From JAFGXF01 sp963732595 (GTDB taxonomy: Bacteria > Chloroflexota > Anaerolineae > Anaerolineales > Anaerolineaceae): a DNA stretch of 64,000 nucleotides. Positions 1 to 9,086 of the stretch are shown here, piece by piece. Position numbers and translations under genes: made by a program. Below the pieces are notes generated by a model. That model searched no databases, was not told where the DNA came from, and saw nothing but the letters and a program-made list of their open reading frames with translations. How positions within the stretch are numbered: the stretch's first letter is position 1; every line of letters starts with the position of its first letter. Location: the NCBI GenBank assembly GCA_963732595.1, contig CAVSZZ010000001.1:372001-436000 (forward strand), in the 5' to 3' direction.

Positions 1-3000
1 ACCAAGGCCAACCCGACCGGTCTCTATAAGATCAGCCCTGGGGATCTCACCAGCAACCATCCTGTGAGTCTGGCTTTGGAATGGTCTTCCTACGGCGGAA
101 CAACCAGTTACGAGTATTGCGTGGATCCCACATCTTCAGGCACCCTGGACTTCTGCGATTCTGGCTGGACAAACAATGCCATGAATACCATTGTGACCGT
201 TGACCTGGCTTATGGAATCGAGTACGAATGGCAGATACGGGCCAACGACAGCGAAGTCACCTATGCAGATAGTGGTGACTGGTGGATCTTCACGACCGTT
301 GAAGCCAAACCAGGGGCTTTCTTTAAGACCACCCCCGAAGATGGTACGATCGGCCCACTCCTCAGCCTGACCCTGGAGTGGACGGCGAGCAGCGGAGCCA
401 CCAGCTACCGGTATTGCATCGATGATACGTTGGATACGATTTGCAGTACGAGTTGGGAATCAGTAACCACCAATTCGGCCGATATTGCTGGGTTATCCTT
501 CAACACCATTTACGAGTGGCAGGTGCGGGCTTATAACAACAATCCCAGTTACACCTCTGCAGATTCCGGCGCCTGGCATCAATTCACCACGGTGGTCGCT
601 CAACCCGGTAACTTCCTGAAGACCAGTCCGTCGGATGGTGATATCGACCAGCCCGTCAGCCCGACGCTCAGCTGGGGCACCAGCGGCGGAGCGACCAGTT
701 ATGAATACTGCATCGATTCAAATCTCGAGGTGGATCATATTGGTGTTTGCGATGCCAGTTGGATCTCCACAGGTATTGTGACCAGCGCCTCATTGAGCGG
801 CCTGACCAATAACACGGTGTATGAATGGCAGGTGCGGGCTAAGAATGCCAATCCGAATCCGACCTACGCCAATTCCAACACCTGGTGGACCTTCACGACC
901 ATCGCTGCACCTCCGGGGGCTTTCTCCAAGGTCGGCCCGTTGCATGGCGCCAGCGACCTGCTGCCCAGCTCGGTCACCATTCAGTGGACCCCGAGCGCCG
1001 GGGCAGCAAGCTACTGGTACTGCGTCGATACGACGGTCAATTCAAGTTGTGATGGCAGCTGGATCTACGCCGGGACAGGCACCAGCGTCCTACTGACCGA
1101 CCTGATATTTAATACAACCTACCAGTGGCAGATGCGGGCGGTCAACGCCAACCCGAGCATGACCTATGCGGACGGGAATGTCTGGTGGACCTTCTCCACA
1201 CGGGTCGGCACTCCTCCATCTGCCTTCCCTAAGATTTACCCTTTGGACATCTCCATCGACGTCCCCACCAACCCAACCCTGCAATGGGGGGCATCAACCT
1301 ATGCCAGTCATTACGAGTACTGCATTGACTCCGATCGGAGCTTGGGTCATGTGGGGGTGTGTGATGGCACCTGGATCTCCACCTTATCATCCACCCAGGT
1401 CTCCCTCAGTGGCCTGGCATTGAACACATTATATGAATGGCAAGTGCGCGCCTGGAACGATACGGTGGGTCCCACTTATTCCAATTCGGGCAGCTACTGG
1501 ACCTTCACGACCGTGACCATCGATCCACCTACCGCTTTCGGAAAAACCACACCGGTTTCCGGTTCAACCGGCTTATTGCCACCCAGCCTGACCTTATCCT
1601 GGGAACCCAGCACCAATGTTGACGTCTACGAGTATTGTTATGACGATAACGTGGATGGCAGCTGTGGTTCAGTGTGGACATCAACCGCCAACACCAGCGA
1701 GGTAATTTCGGATCTGGACTTCAACAAGCGATATGAGTGGCAGGTGCGGGCATTCCGGGATGGCAACCCAAATCCGACCCTTGCTAATGGAGGAATCTGG
1801 TGGACCTTTAGAACTGTAGTCGCCCAACCAGGCGGATTCAATAAGAGCGAACCCATAAATGCGGCGATTGATCGACCCGTTGCATTAACCCTGATCTGGG
1901 GGGCCAGCACTGGTGTCACCAGTTACGAGTATTGTGTGGAAGTCTATGATGGCAATAGCACCTGTGAGGGAAGTTGGCTGGAGCCGTTTCCGGTAACCAA
2001 TAATAGTGCCACCATTTCCGGTCTGGAGTATGCTACAACTTACAGCTGGCAGGTGCGCGCTATAAACGCCAACCCGGTCATCACTTACGCAAACACCGGA
2101 ACCTGGTATCAATTCACCACTATCGTTGCTCCACCAGGAGGTTTTAACAAGACCAGCCCGGTGAACGGATCCACCCAGCCTCTTACGGTAAGCCTATCCT
2201 GGGAGACAAGCAGCGGGGCGACCAGCTATGCATACTGTTACGATTCCCTGGTCGATTCCAGCTGCACAGGAGCCTGGGTTGCCACGACCGCAACCAGTGC
2301 CACCCTATCAGGCCTGACATATGGCACCGGTTATGAATGGCAGGTGCGGGCAACCAATCTGAGTGGAACAGTCTATGCCAATGGGGGCACATTGTGGAGT
2401 TTTTCAACCGTGGCCAACCCACCGGGAAGCTTCCCAAAACTCAGCCCGACCAAAGGCCAAACAGGTCAGTTGATCGACCTGGAACTGGATTGGGATGCAA
2501 GTGCCGGTGCCACGGGTTATGAATACTGTATCGATGACACCCTGGACTCGATCTGTGATGGGGATGCCTGGTTATCGACCGGGACATTGACAACTGCCAG
2601 TCCTGCTGGTCTGGCATACCTCACCACATACCAATGGCAGGTGCGGGCAACGAATACCAATCCAAATCCAACCTATGCGAATTCCGGTACCTGGTGGATC
2701 TTTACGACCGTGACCTCCCCACCAGATCCATTCGATAAGATCAGCCCGGAACACAATGCACCCAACCAGCCTTCCAGCCAGTATCTATCCTGGCAGCCCA
2801 GTAATGGAGCTACCAGCTATGAATACTGTCTCGATATCGACCCCACCCCGGATGCTATCTGCGATGGGACCTGGGTGCCGACAAATCTGTTATATGCCAA
2901 TGCGCCTGGATTGACCTATGGTGCGGTATATGAATGGCAGGTGCGGGCTGTCAATGCTTCTGGGACGACCTATGCCAATATCGGTGACACACCTGAATGG

Positions 3001-4929
3001 TGGACTTTCACGGTGGAGGATGAGCCAGCCTTCAGCAAGGCCAATCCAAACCACGAAGGCATCAACCAGCCCGTCGATGAAGTACTCAGGTGGACACCCG
3101 AAAGTACTGCCCTCAGCTATGAGTACTGCATTGATTCGGATCTTTCAACCGGTCATGTGGGCATCTGTGATCTCGCTGACTGGCTCTCCACCGGAGCCGC
3201 CACCTTTATTAATCTCCCGACAGATCTATCCCATAGTACGACCTATGAGTGGCAAGTACGAGCTGTCATATCTCTCTCTCCTCTGACTTATGTCTATGCC
3301 AACGCTGGTGAGACACCCGAATGGTGGACATTCACCACCGTTGAGGCTCCTGCGATTGCATTCAGCAAGGACAGTCCGTCTCATAATAATCCCATCGTAC
3401 AACCAACCATTGGTTTGACACTAAGCTGGTTCGCCAGTCCAACTGCCAGCGGTTATCGTTATTGTCTGGATACTTCGACCAATAACACATGCGACACGAG
3501 CTGGTTGGTGGTTGGATCGGAAACGACCAGCGTGGTCGTTTCGAATCTGGAATACAACAAGGACTATCAATGGCAGGTGCTTGCTACGAATAACAATCCA
3601 GAGATGGTACCTGCGAATGCTGGTGAAACCCCCGAATGGTGGACGTTCACGACCGCCATGGCATCGCCAGAAGCATTCTCAAAACTAGACCCTTCAAATG
3701 GTTCATTCGACCAGCTGCTCGACCTGGGCTTATCCTGGGAACCAACCATCGGTGTGACTTACTTTGAGTACTGCCTTGATTCGAATCTTGAAGCAGGTCA
3801 TCTTGGCATTTGTGATAATACCTGGATCTCTACAGGGACAGGCACTACTGTGAATCCTGCAGGTCTCTCCTACAGTACGACCTATGAGTGGTCGGTGCGG
3901 GCTTTCAGCACCAATCCATACGAACCAACCCTGTCAGATGGTGGAACATGGTTCGTGTTCACCACCGTGGTAGCCCCCCCGGATGTTTTCACCAAGAACA
4001 GCCCGGACAGTGGATTAGTCGACCAACCGGTCAACCTGATGATCAGTTGGGAGGCCAGCGCCGGTGCAACCGGTTATGAATACTGCGTTGACAGCGATCT
4101 TACAAGCCCGGGTTGTGATGGGGACTGGGTGGAGACTACCTCGACCCAGGCCATTGTCACCGATTTAACGAACATGACCCAGTATGAATGGCAGGTGCGG
4201 GCGGTCAATGCCAACCCCACGATAATAGAGTCAGACGGAGGTTGGTGGACTTTCTCAACCATCCCATTGCATTCGTCGCTTCCATTTATCATGAGTCCCA
4301 TGTTACCCAGGCCGGTTCTGAATCCGGTCACGATCGGTCCGGGGGAGAACAACTACATCCTGACATGGAATGCAATCGCTGGAGCGACGAAATATAATAT
4401 CTGGGAATCCACCTCGACCACCTTCCCGACCGATCCCAAATATGTGGATATCACCGGGACCAGTTACCCCCTTCCATCGGGCGTAAACCCAACCAGATAT
4501 TATTACTATGTGGTTGCCACGAGCCCGTCGAAATCCAGTCCACCTTCCAACACCATCGCAGTCGACCGGCAGTATGAGCTGGAAGATAATAACAGTTCGA
4601 CTACAGCAGATGGGCAGATCTTCCCGGGTGTGACCTATTATTATCAGCTCAAGGACACCAAGGATTATTTCAAGATCTACATATCAGGTCCTGGGACGAT
4701 AAACGTAGCACTGACAAGTTTTCCAACGATGTTATGGAATGGGCAATTGCAACTCTTCGATGGGGATATGATTGCCAGAGCTTACGATGTTCACCCCGAA
4801 GATGGTGTCATGTCACTCACCTTCGCATCTCCTGAAGCTGGTTGGTACTATATTTATATCGCATCACCAAGTGGATATTCATCCGAGACCTGGTATGGGC
4901 TGATTACACACTTTACACCCACACCCTGA
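1..4929 (+). CDS. Large secreted FnIII-like repeat protein with C-terminal PPC-like domain (5' partial)
   Basis: The reading frame is open from base 1, so the start lies before the window and the GTG at 64 is not a convincing start. At least 1643 codons are visible. There are 14 tandem modules of about 95-105 residues. Each opens with a motif like AFSKxSPxxG, has a Trp in strand B, a YEYCID segment, a second Cys about 8-15 residues later (CDGTW), then YEWQVRA and WWTFTT. The Y-x-W-x-V-R-A pattern is typical of fibronectin type III folds. The two cysteines per module could form a disulfide, which suits an extracellular location. After the repeats come one more divergent FnIII-like domain (from about 4270) and a domain beginning YELEDNN that resembles bacterial pre-peptidase C-terminal domains. 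Probable role: surface or secreted adhesion or scaffold protein; no catalytic domain is visible in this part. Confidence 0.85.
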   Translation, partial: TKANPTGLYKISPGDLTSNHPVSLALEWSSYGGTTSYEYCVDPTSSGTLDFCDSGWTNNAMNTIVTVDLAYGIEYEWQIRANDSEVTYADSGDWWIFTTVEAKPGAFFKTTPEDGTIGPLLSLTLEWTASSGATSYRYCIDDTLDTICSTSWESVTTNSADIAGLSFNTIYEWQVRAYNNNPSYTSADSGAWHQFTTVVAQPGNFLKTSPSDGDIDQPVSPTLSWGTSGGATSYEYCIDSNLEVDHIGVCDASWISTGIVTSASLSGLTNNTVYEWQVRAKNANPNPTYANSNTWWTFTTIAAPPGAFSKVGPLHGASDLLPSSVTIQWTPSAGAASYWYCVDTTVNSSCDGSWIYAGTGTSVLLTDLIFNTTYQWQMRAVNANPSMTYADGNVWWTFSTRVGTPPSAFPKIYPLDISIDVPTNPTLQWGASTYASHYEYCIDSDRSLGHVGVCDGTWISTLSSTQVSLSGLALNTLYEWQVRAWNDTVGPTYSNSGSYWTFTTVTIDPPTAFGKTTPVSGSTGLLPPSLTLSWEPSTNVDVYEYCYDDNVDGSCGSVWTSTANTSEVISDLDFNKRYEWQVRAFRDGNPNPTLANGGIWWTFRTVVAQPGGFNKSEPINAAIDRPVALTLIWGASTGVTSYEYCVEVYDGNSTCEGSWLEPFPVTNNSATISGLEYATTYSWQVRAINANPVITYANTGTWYQFTTIVAPPGGFNKTSPVNGSTQPLTVSLSWETSSGATSYAYCYDSLVDSSCTGAWVATTATSATLSGLTYGTGYEWQVRATNLSGTVYANGGTLWSFSTVANPPGSFPKLSPTKGQTGQLIDLELDWDASAGATGYEYCIDDTLDSICDGDAWLSTGTLTTASPAGLAYLTTYQWQVRATNTNPNPTYANSGTWWIFTTVTSPPDPFDKISPEHNAPNQPSSQYLSWQPSNGATSYEYCLDIDPTPDAICDGTWVPTNLLYANAPGLTYGAVYEWQVRAVNASGTTYANIGDTPEWWTFTVEDEPAFSKANPNHEGINQPVDEVLRWTPESTALSYEYCIDSDLSTGHVGICDLADWLSTGAATFINLPTDLSHSTTYEWQVRAVISLSPLTYVYANAGETPEWWTFTTVEAPAIAFSKDSPSHNNPIVQPTIGLTLSWFASPTASGYRYCLDTSTNNTCDTSWLVVGSETTSVVVSNLEYNKDYQWQVLATNNNPEMVPANAGETPEWWTFTTAMASPEAFSKLDPSNGSFDQLLDLGLSWEPTIGVTYFEYCLDSNLEAGHLGICDNTWISTGTGTTVNPAGLSYSTTYEWSVRAFSTNPYEPTLSDGGTWFVFTTVVAPPDVFTKNSPDSGLVDQPVNLMISWEASAGATGYEYCVDSDLTSPGCDGDWVETTSTQAIVTDLTNMTQYEWQVRAVNANPTIIESDGGWWTFSTIPLHSSLPFIMSPMLPRPVLNPVTIGPGENNYILTWNAIAGATKYNIWESTSTTFPTDPKYVDITGTSYPLPSGVNPTRYYYYVVATSPSKSSPPSNTIAVDRQYELEDNNSSTTADGQIFPGVTYYYQLKDTKDYFKIYISGPGTINVALTSFPTMLWNGQLQLFDGDMIARAYDVHPEDGVMSLTFASPEAGWYYIYIASPSGYSSETWYGLITHFTPTP

Positions 4930-4954
4930 TCCTCGCCTGATCACCATTCAACCA

Positions 4955-4987
4955 ACCACCCCGAAATATTTCGGGGTGGTTTCATTT
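4955..4987 (+). terminator. Rho-independent terminator of the repeat-protein gene
   Basis: A perfect 26-base palindrome (4955-4980, two 12-base arms around TA) is followed by TTCATTT. It begins 25 bases after the stop codon at 4929. Confidence 0.85.
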
Positions 4988-5017
4988 AGACAAAGCCATC
5001 ATGTAATGGTGAAGTAC

Positions 5018-5060
5018 GCAACATGATATGTTGCAGTAAACACCATGATATGGTGCAATA
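5018..5060 (+). promoter_or_regulatory. Tandem palindromes upstream of the ABC-F gene, possible operators
   Basis: Two related inverted repeats lie side by side: GCAACATGATATGTTGC (5018-5034, 7-3-7) and CACCATGATATGGTG (5041-5055, 6-3-6). Both are centred on GAT, with centres 22 bases apart, about two helical turns. A third half-site-like CACCATG (5063-5069) runs into the -10 element. Spacing and position upstream of the -10 suggest binding sites for a dimeric regulator; the regulator is not identifiable. Confidence 0.5.
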
Positions 5061-5067
5061 CACACCA

Positions 5068-5076
5068 TGTTATAAT
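5068..5076 (+). promoter_or_regulatory. Extended -10 promoter for the ABC-F leader
   Basis: TG at 5068-5069, one base, then TATAAT at 5071-5076 gives a full TGnTATAAT extended -10. No good -35 hexamer stands 16-18 bases upstream, where the palindromes lie, which suits an extended -10 promoter under operator control. Predicted transcription start is near 5083. Confidence 0.6.
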
Positions 5077-5105
5077 CCGCTTAGAACAGGAAAAGGTTAT
5101 CAGGC

Positions 5106-5123
5106 ATGCACAACACTTATTAG
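5106..5123 (+). CDS. Candidate leader peptide (MHNTY) before the ABC-F gene
   Basis: A five-codon ORF, ATG CAC AAC ACT TAT TAG, has an AAAAGG Shine-Dalgarno sequence (5091-5096) nine bases upstream. It sits between the promoter and the terminator hairpin at 5165. Leader ORFs in this position sense ribosome stalling in front of several ABC-F resistance genes. A second short ORF, ATG at 5130 to TGA at 5165 (11 codons), overlaps the terminator arm but lacks a ribosome binding site. Function is inferred from layout only. Confidence 0.4.
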   Translation: MHNTY

Positions 5124-5164
5124 AATCTCATGGTTTTTTCTGGGTACGACCCGCCATTGTATTG

Positions 5165-5196
5165 AACCGGGAACGTTCGCCCCGGTTTTTCTTTTT
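5165..5196 (+). terminator. Terminator-like hairpin in the ABC-F leader (putative attenuator)
   Basis: Stem AACCGGG (5165-5171) pairs with CCCGGTT (5181-5187), followed by a T-rich run (TTTTTCTTTTT, 5186-5196). It ends 14 bases before the ABC-F start codon and downstream of its promoter, so transcription must read through it to express the gene. This is the geometry of an attenuator rather than the end of a preceding gene, which already has its own terminator at 4955. Confidence 0.7.
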
Positions 5197-5210
5197 AAGA
5201 TAGGTGTTCC

Positions 5211-6839
5211 ATGCTGACTGCACATCACATTTCAAAATCCTACGGCGTCCAGCCGGTTCTCAAAGACATCTCCTTCAGCCTCAACTCCGGTGAGCGCAGC
5301 GGGCTGATCGGACCCAACGGCTGCGGCAAGACCACCCTGCTGCATATCCTGACTGGGCAGGCAAAACCGGATTCCGGTTCGGTGGCTTTCACCCGCCCTA
5401 ATTTACGCGTAGGGTACCTGGCCCAGGGGCTCGAAGCCAGGCCTGGACAGACCATCGCAGCCTTCCTCGATCTTGCAGTCGATCCGCACGGTGACCTCGA
5501 AGGCGAGATCGCCCGACTGGCGACTGAGCTGGCTAAAAATCCCTCGGATCTCAACCTGCAAAGCCGCTATGACCTGGCCCTCGAGCGACTGGCGGACCCG
5601 GGTGTTAAACCCGAGGCCATCCTGTCACCGCTCGGCCTGGCAGACATCCCAACCGACACGCCCGTCCGGCAGCTCAGCGGCGGTCAGAAGACGCGCCTGT
5701 CGCTGGCGAAGATCCTGCTGGCGGACCCGCACCTTCTGCTGCTGGATGAACCCACCAACCACCTGGACATCACCATGCTCGAATGGCTGGAAACCTGGTT
5801 GAACGGCTTCAAGGGGGCTACCCTGGTCGTCTCGCATGACCGCGCCTTCCTCGACAACACGGTCAGTAACATCCTGGAACTCGATTTAGTCACTCACGGA
5901 ATGAAAGCCTACCCTGGTAATTACAGCGATTACATCGAGCACAAGCTGGCCGAACGCGAACACCAGGCCCAGGAATGGCAGGACCAGCAGGCGGAGATCG
6001 CCCAGCTCAAAGCGGCAGCCGCCCACCTGCGAGGATTGACCCACTTCAAGAAAGGCGGAAAAGCCGACACCGGCGACAAGTTCGCCAAGAACTTCTTTAT
6101 GGGCCGCGCCACCAAGGGCGTGGCCGGGCGGGCCAAGCACCTCGAAGCGCGCATCGAGAAGCTCCTCAACGAGAACCAGGTGGAACGGCCCAAGCCATCC
6201 TGGCAGTTAAAGCTGGATTTCGGCGCCCCGGAACACCAGAGCCGGGATGTGATGATCGCCAAAGGCTTATCTATCGGCTATGCGCAGGAACACCCCCTGC
6301 TGACCGACGTCGACCTGCATATCCGCGCAGGGCAGCGCATCGCCCTGACCGGTGAGAATGGCTCAGGCAAGACCACCCTGGTGCGCACCATCACCGGGCA
6401 TCTCCCCCCGCTGGCGGGGTTGCTCAAGGTGGGCGAAAAGGTGCGCCTGGGTTACATGGCCCAGGAACAGGAACTGCTCGACCCGCGTTTAAGCGGGCTG
6501 GAAACCATCCAGAAGGTCGCGCCGTTCAATGAGACCGAAGCGCGCCACTTCCTGCATTTCTTCCTGTTCAGCGGGGATGATCCGCTGCGCCCGAGCGGCA
6601 GCTATTCTTACGGCGAACGTGCCCGGTTGATGCTGGCACTGATGGTCGCAGAGGGATGCACCTTCCTGGTGCTGGACGAACCCATCAACCACCTCGACAT
6701 CCCCTCGCGGGCACGCTTCGAACAGGCGCTGGCCAATTTCAAAGGCGCCGTCCTGGCGGTCGTTCATGACCGCTGGTTCATTCAGAATTTCGCCGAGGAT
6801 GTGTGGCTGATCGAAAAGGGTCATCTGACCCGGTATTGA
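5211..6839 (+). CDS. ABC-F family ATPase (ribosome-associated, possible antibiotic resistance)
   Basis: Protein of 542 residues with two ABC ATPase domains and no membrane segment, the layout of ABC-F proteins. These bind the ribosomal E site and either rescue translation or protect against ribosome-targeting antibiotics. First domain: Walker A GPNGCGKTT (34-42), signature LSGGQ (155-159), Walker B LLLLDEPTNHLD (175-186). A charged linker of about 235-330 contains the P-site tRNA interaction region. Second domain: Walker A GENGSGKTT (381-389), weaker signature SYGER (about 466-470), and VLDEPINHLD. The start ATG at 5211 has AGGTG a few bases upstream. The attenuator-like leader favours an inducible resistance-type member, but the drug cannot be told from sequence. 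Confidence 0.9.
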   Translation: MLTAHHISKSYGVQPVLKDISFSLNSGERSGLIGPNGCGKTTLLHILTGQAKPDSGSVAFTRPNLRVGYLAQGLEARPGQTIAAFLDLAVDPHGDLEGEIARLATELAKNPSDLNLQSRYDLALERLADPGVKPEAILSPLGLADIPTDTPVRQLSGGQKTRLSLAKILLADPHLLLLDEPTNHLDITMLEWLETWLNGFKGATLVVSHDRAFLDNTVSNILELDLVTHGMKAYPGNYSDYIEHKLAEREHQAQEWQDQQAEIAQLKAAAAHLRGLTHFKKGGKADTGDKFAKNFFMGRATKGVAGRAKHLEARIEKLLNENQVERPKPSWQLKLDFGAPEHQSRDVMIAKGLSIGYAQEHPLLTDVDLHIRAGQRIALTGENGSGKTTLVRTITGHLPPLAGLLKVGEKVRLGYMAQEQELLDPRLSGLETIQKVAPFNETEARHFLHFFLFSGDDPLRPSGSYSYGERARLMLALMVAEGCTFLVLDEPINHLDIPSRARFEQALANFKGAVLAVVHDRWFIQNFAEDVWLIEKGHLTRY

Positions 6840-6956
6840 TCCCACCCCAACAGATGAATACGGATCATGAGCCGCTTGTTTGATGATCAATGCAAATCCG
6901 GCAAGAGGCCTGTTCGAACACCTCCGATCCGTTCGAGATCTGGAGGAAGGGTTTTC

Positions 6957-8927
6957 TCAGGGCAACGTCTTCAGGACCTCGATGACCGCAGCATAGGCCG
7001 GTTTTGGGATGTAATCGATATCGAATAACAACGGCGCCGCATCGGGTGTGTGGTTTTTATAGACCCAGGGGGAATACGGTGATGAGATCCAACTGGTCCC
7101 ATCATCGACACCCCAGGTGGCGAAGACGGTGCATACACCAGACCGGATACAGGCAGTCATCATATCGGCGTAAAGCTGCGCCTGGATCTGAAGCTTCTCC
7201 TCCGTCGTTCCCCCGATCTCATGCAGATTCACATCCATTTCGGTGATCATGACCTTCACACCCAGGTCACCGAATTGCTGCATGGTCGCTTCGACTTCCT
7301 TTTCCACCGGGATCACATGGCTCGACCAGGGCAGGAACAGGTGCATCTGCATGCCGATCGCATCCACCGGGATGCCCCTTTCCTTCATGGATTTCACCAT
7401 CTGGTACAGCGCAGCGATATTGTAGGAGGTATCATCATCGCGCGGGCTTTCATTATTGGCTGAGTTGAAAAGCAGGATCGCCTCAGGGTCGGCTTCCCGC
7501 GCCCATTGAAACGATTTTTCGATATATTCCGATCCGATGTGGTCGTACCAAAAGTCCGCCCCATAATAGCGGTCCCGCTCAGGCGCCTCATTGGCGATAC
7601 TCCATATTTTGACCCGGTCCGCGTAACGGCCAACTAGAATGGAGATATGGGAGTGAAGGATATCCAATAATTCATCTTTGGAATAATCCCCCTGCTTCAA
7701 CCAATCGGGCAGCACGCCTTGATCATAAGAACCCCACACCAGGTGCGAGGCGTACAGTGTCAATCCATATTTCGCGCTGTCATTCACCACCTGGTCCATC
7801 AGCGCAAAGTCGTACTCATCCGGACCGAGCCAAACCCTGGCATCTGTAAATACGCTCAAAATGCCCAGGTTGAAATCATGACGGATCACGCCACAGTAAC
7901 GCTCATCCATCATCATGTCGGGGCTGAATTCCGTGCCGATCAGGATCCCACGGGGAGCTGCCAGTTCTGCCAGGCCCGGTTCGGTCATCCAGGAGGTCTC
8001 ATTTATGCCGACAGGCGGGGTCGAGAGGGATAGATGGGTGACCTTTAACGTCCCCGGGTAGCCCACCGTGGTGCCGAATTGAAACCAGCCATTCGGGAAG
8101 AGCCCATCCGGCAAGTTCAATCCAGGATAAGTGGTGAGGTCAAGCTCGAGGACAACCGAACCACTTTCATCGGAAATTTGCAATTGCTTTCCATTGGCAT
8201 CCAGGAACAGCAGCGTGATCTCCTGATCTGGGGGGATCGCAAGCGGTATTCCCACCGTATATCCTTCCGTCGAACCATCACGAAACCCTAAATAATAGGA
8301 GGACTCATCGACGGAGATATCCAGGCGGGTGATATCCTTCCACCAGGGATCGTTATCCGGCATGCCGGTAATCCTGACGGCAGCCCACGGGCTGGACTCA
8401 TTTTGCAGCCCGAAGTGGATGCGCAGGGGAACCGGGACGGGATGATGGGTAGGGTCCGTCACCCAATCCGTCTGCTCGTCAGAAGACGGCGAGGCAATCA
8501 ACTCTCCGCCATTTTCCGAGGAAAAGTAAGACCAGTTGCTGTAATCCACGACCGGCTGCCAGGGCACCTGAGCGGCCCTCAATTCAGGGATGGCGCCTGT
8601 CAGACCCGATAGAGCGGATATTGGTAGGAAACCCTTCTCGATTCCATCACCATCCTGGTATTCGACGGCAGCGAAATCCTGATAGAGGCCCGTGACTGCC
8701 AGACGGGTGCCTTCGGGAACCAGCTCCTGACTGGAACAGGCAGCCATCCCCGGATAAACCGACAGGATCGCCCGGCCGCTGACAGTGGCCGAACCGACCG
8801 GCAGATCGGTTGGCACCGCCGGCGCGATTGTGGCTTCAGGAAGTCCGGATGGGGTTGTCATCGCCGGGGCACAAGCTGCCAGAAAAGTGACCAGTACACA
8901 CAGGGAGATGCATTTTTTTATGTTCAT
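6957..8927 (-). CDS. Lipoprotein with glycoside hydrolase family 10 (endo-xylanase) domain
   Basis: Protein of 656 residues. The N-terminus is a signal peptide ending in the lipobox LAAC (Cys19). Residues about 45-110 look like a bacterial SH3 domain, and about 125-305 is a beta-rich region with a WxYFSSENGG start that may bind carbohydrate. The C-terminal part (about 325-656) is a GH10 barrel: WSIANEA carries the acid/base Glu447 and MITEMDV the nucleophile Glu563. GH10 enzymes cut beta-1,4-xylan, here likely on the cell surface. No good ribosome binding site precedes ATG 8927, but the signal peptide fixes the start well. It is transcribed toward the convergent ABC-F gene. The stretch 6840-6956 between them shows no clear terminator. 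Confidence 0.85.
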   Translation of the reverse strand: MNIKKCISLCVLVTFLAACAPAMTTPSGLPEATIAPAVPTDLPVGSATVSGRAILSVYPGMAACSSQELVPEGTRLAVTGLYQDFAAVEYQDGDGIEKGFLPISALSGLTGAIPELRAAQVPWQPVVDYSNWSYFSSENGGELIASPSSDEQTDWVTDPTHHPVPVPLRIHFGLQNESSPWAAVRITGMPDNDPWWKDITRLDISVDESSYYLGFRDGSTEGYTVGIPLAIPPDQEITLLFLDANGKQLQISDESGSVVLELDLTTYPGLNLPDGLFPNGWFQFGTTVGYPGTLKVTHLSLSTPPVGINETSWMTEPGLAELAAPRGILIGTEFSPDMMMDERYCGVIRHDFNLGILSVFTDARVWLGPDEYDFALMDQVVNDSAKYGLTLYASHLVWGSYDQGVLPDWLKQGDYSKDELLDILHSHISILVGRYADRVKIWSIANEAPERDRYYGADFWYDHIGSEYIEKSFQWAREADPEAILLFNSANNESPRDDDTSYNIAALYQMVKSMKERGIPVDAIGMQMHLFLPWSSHVIPVEKEVEATMQQFGDLGVKVMITEMDVNLHEIGGTTEEKLQIQAQLYADMMTACIRSGVCTVFATWGVDDGTSWISSPYSPWVYKNHTPDAAPLLFDIDYIPKPAYAAVIEVLKTLP

Positions 8928-9053
8928 AGTGGGTTCGATGGAATTGCAATGCTCTTTCTATCTGTTATGTTTTACGTGATGTTCTTTCGGTTACCACCTG
9001 AACCACCCATTATACGCTCAGTTGGTGCCGGTCAAGCTGCAAATACGATCCAC

Positions 9054-9079
9054 TTGCGAGATTTGATCCGCCGTATAAT
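9054..9079 (+). promoter_or_regulatory. Promoter for a probably leaderless lipoprotein mRNA
   Basis: TATAAT lies at 9074-9079 with TTGCGA at 9054-9059 (spacer 14, shorter than usual). The ATG of the next gene is at 9087, about where transcription would start, so the mRNA would lack a 5' leader. Confidence 0.45.
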
Positions 9080-9086
9080 ATCGGTG

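Noticed and set aside
1..4929. Tandem repeats as a CRISPR array
   Set aside because: The repeat period is about 300 bases, the repeats are in one open frame and diverged, and no short identical repeat with spacers occurs.
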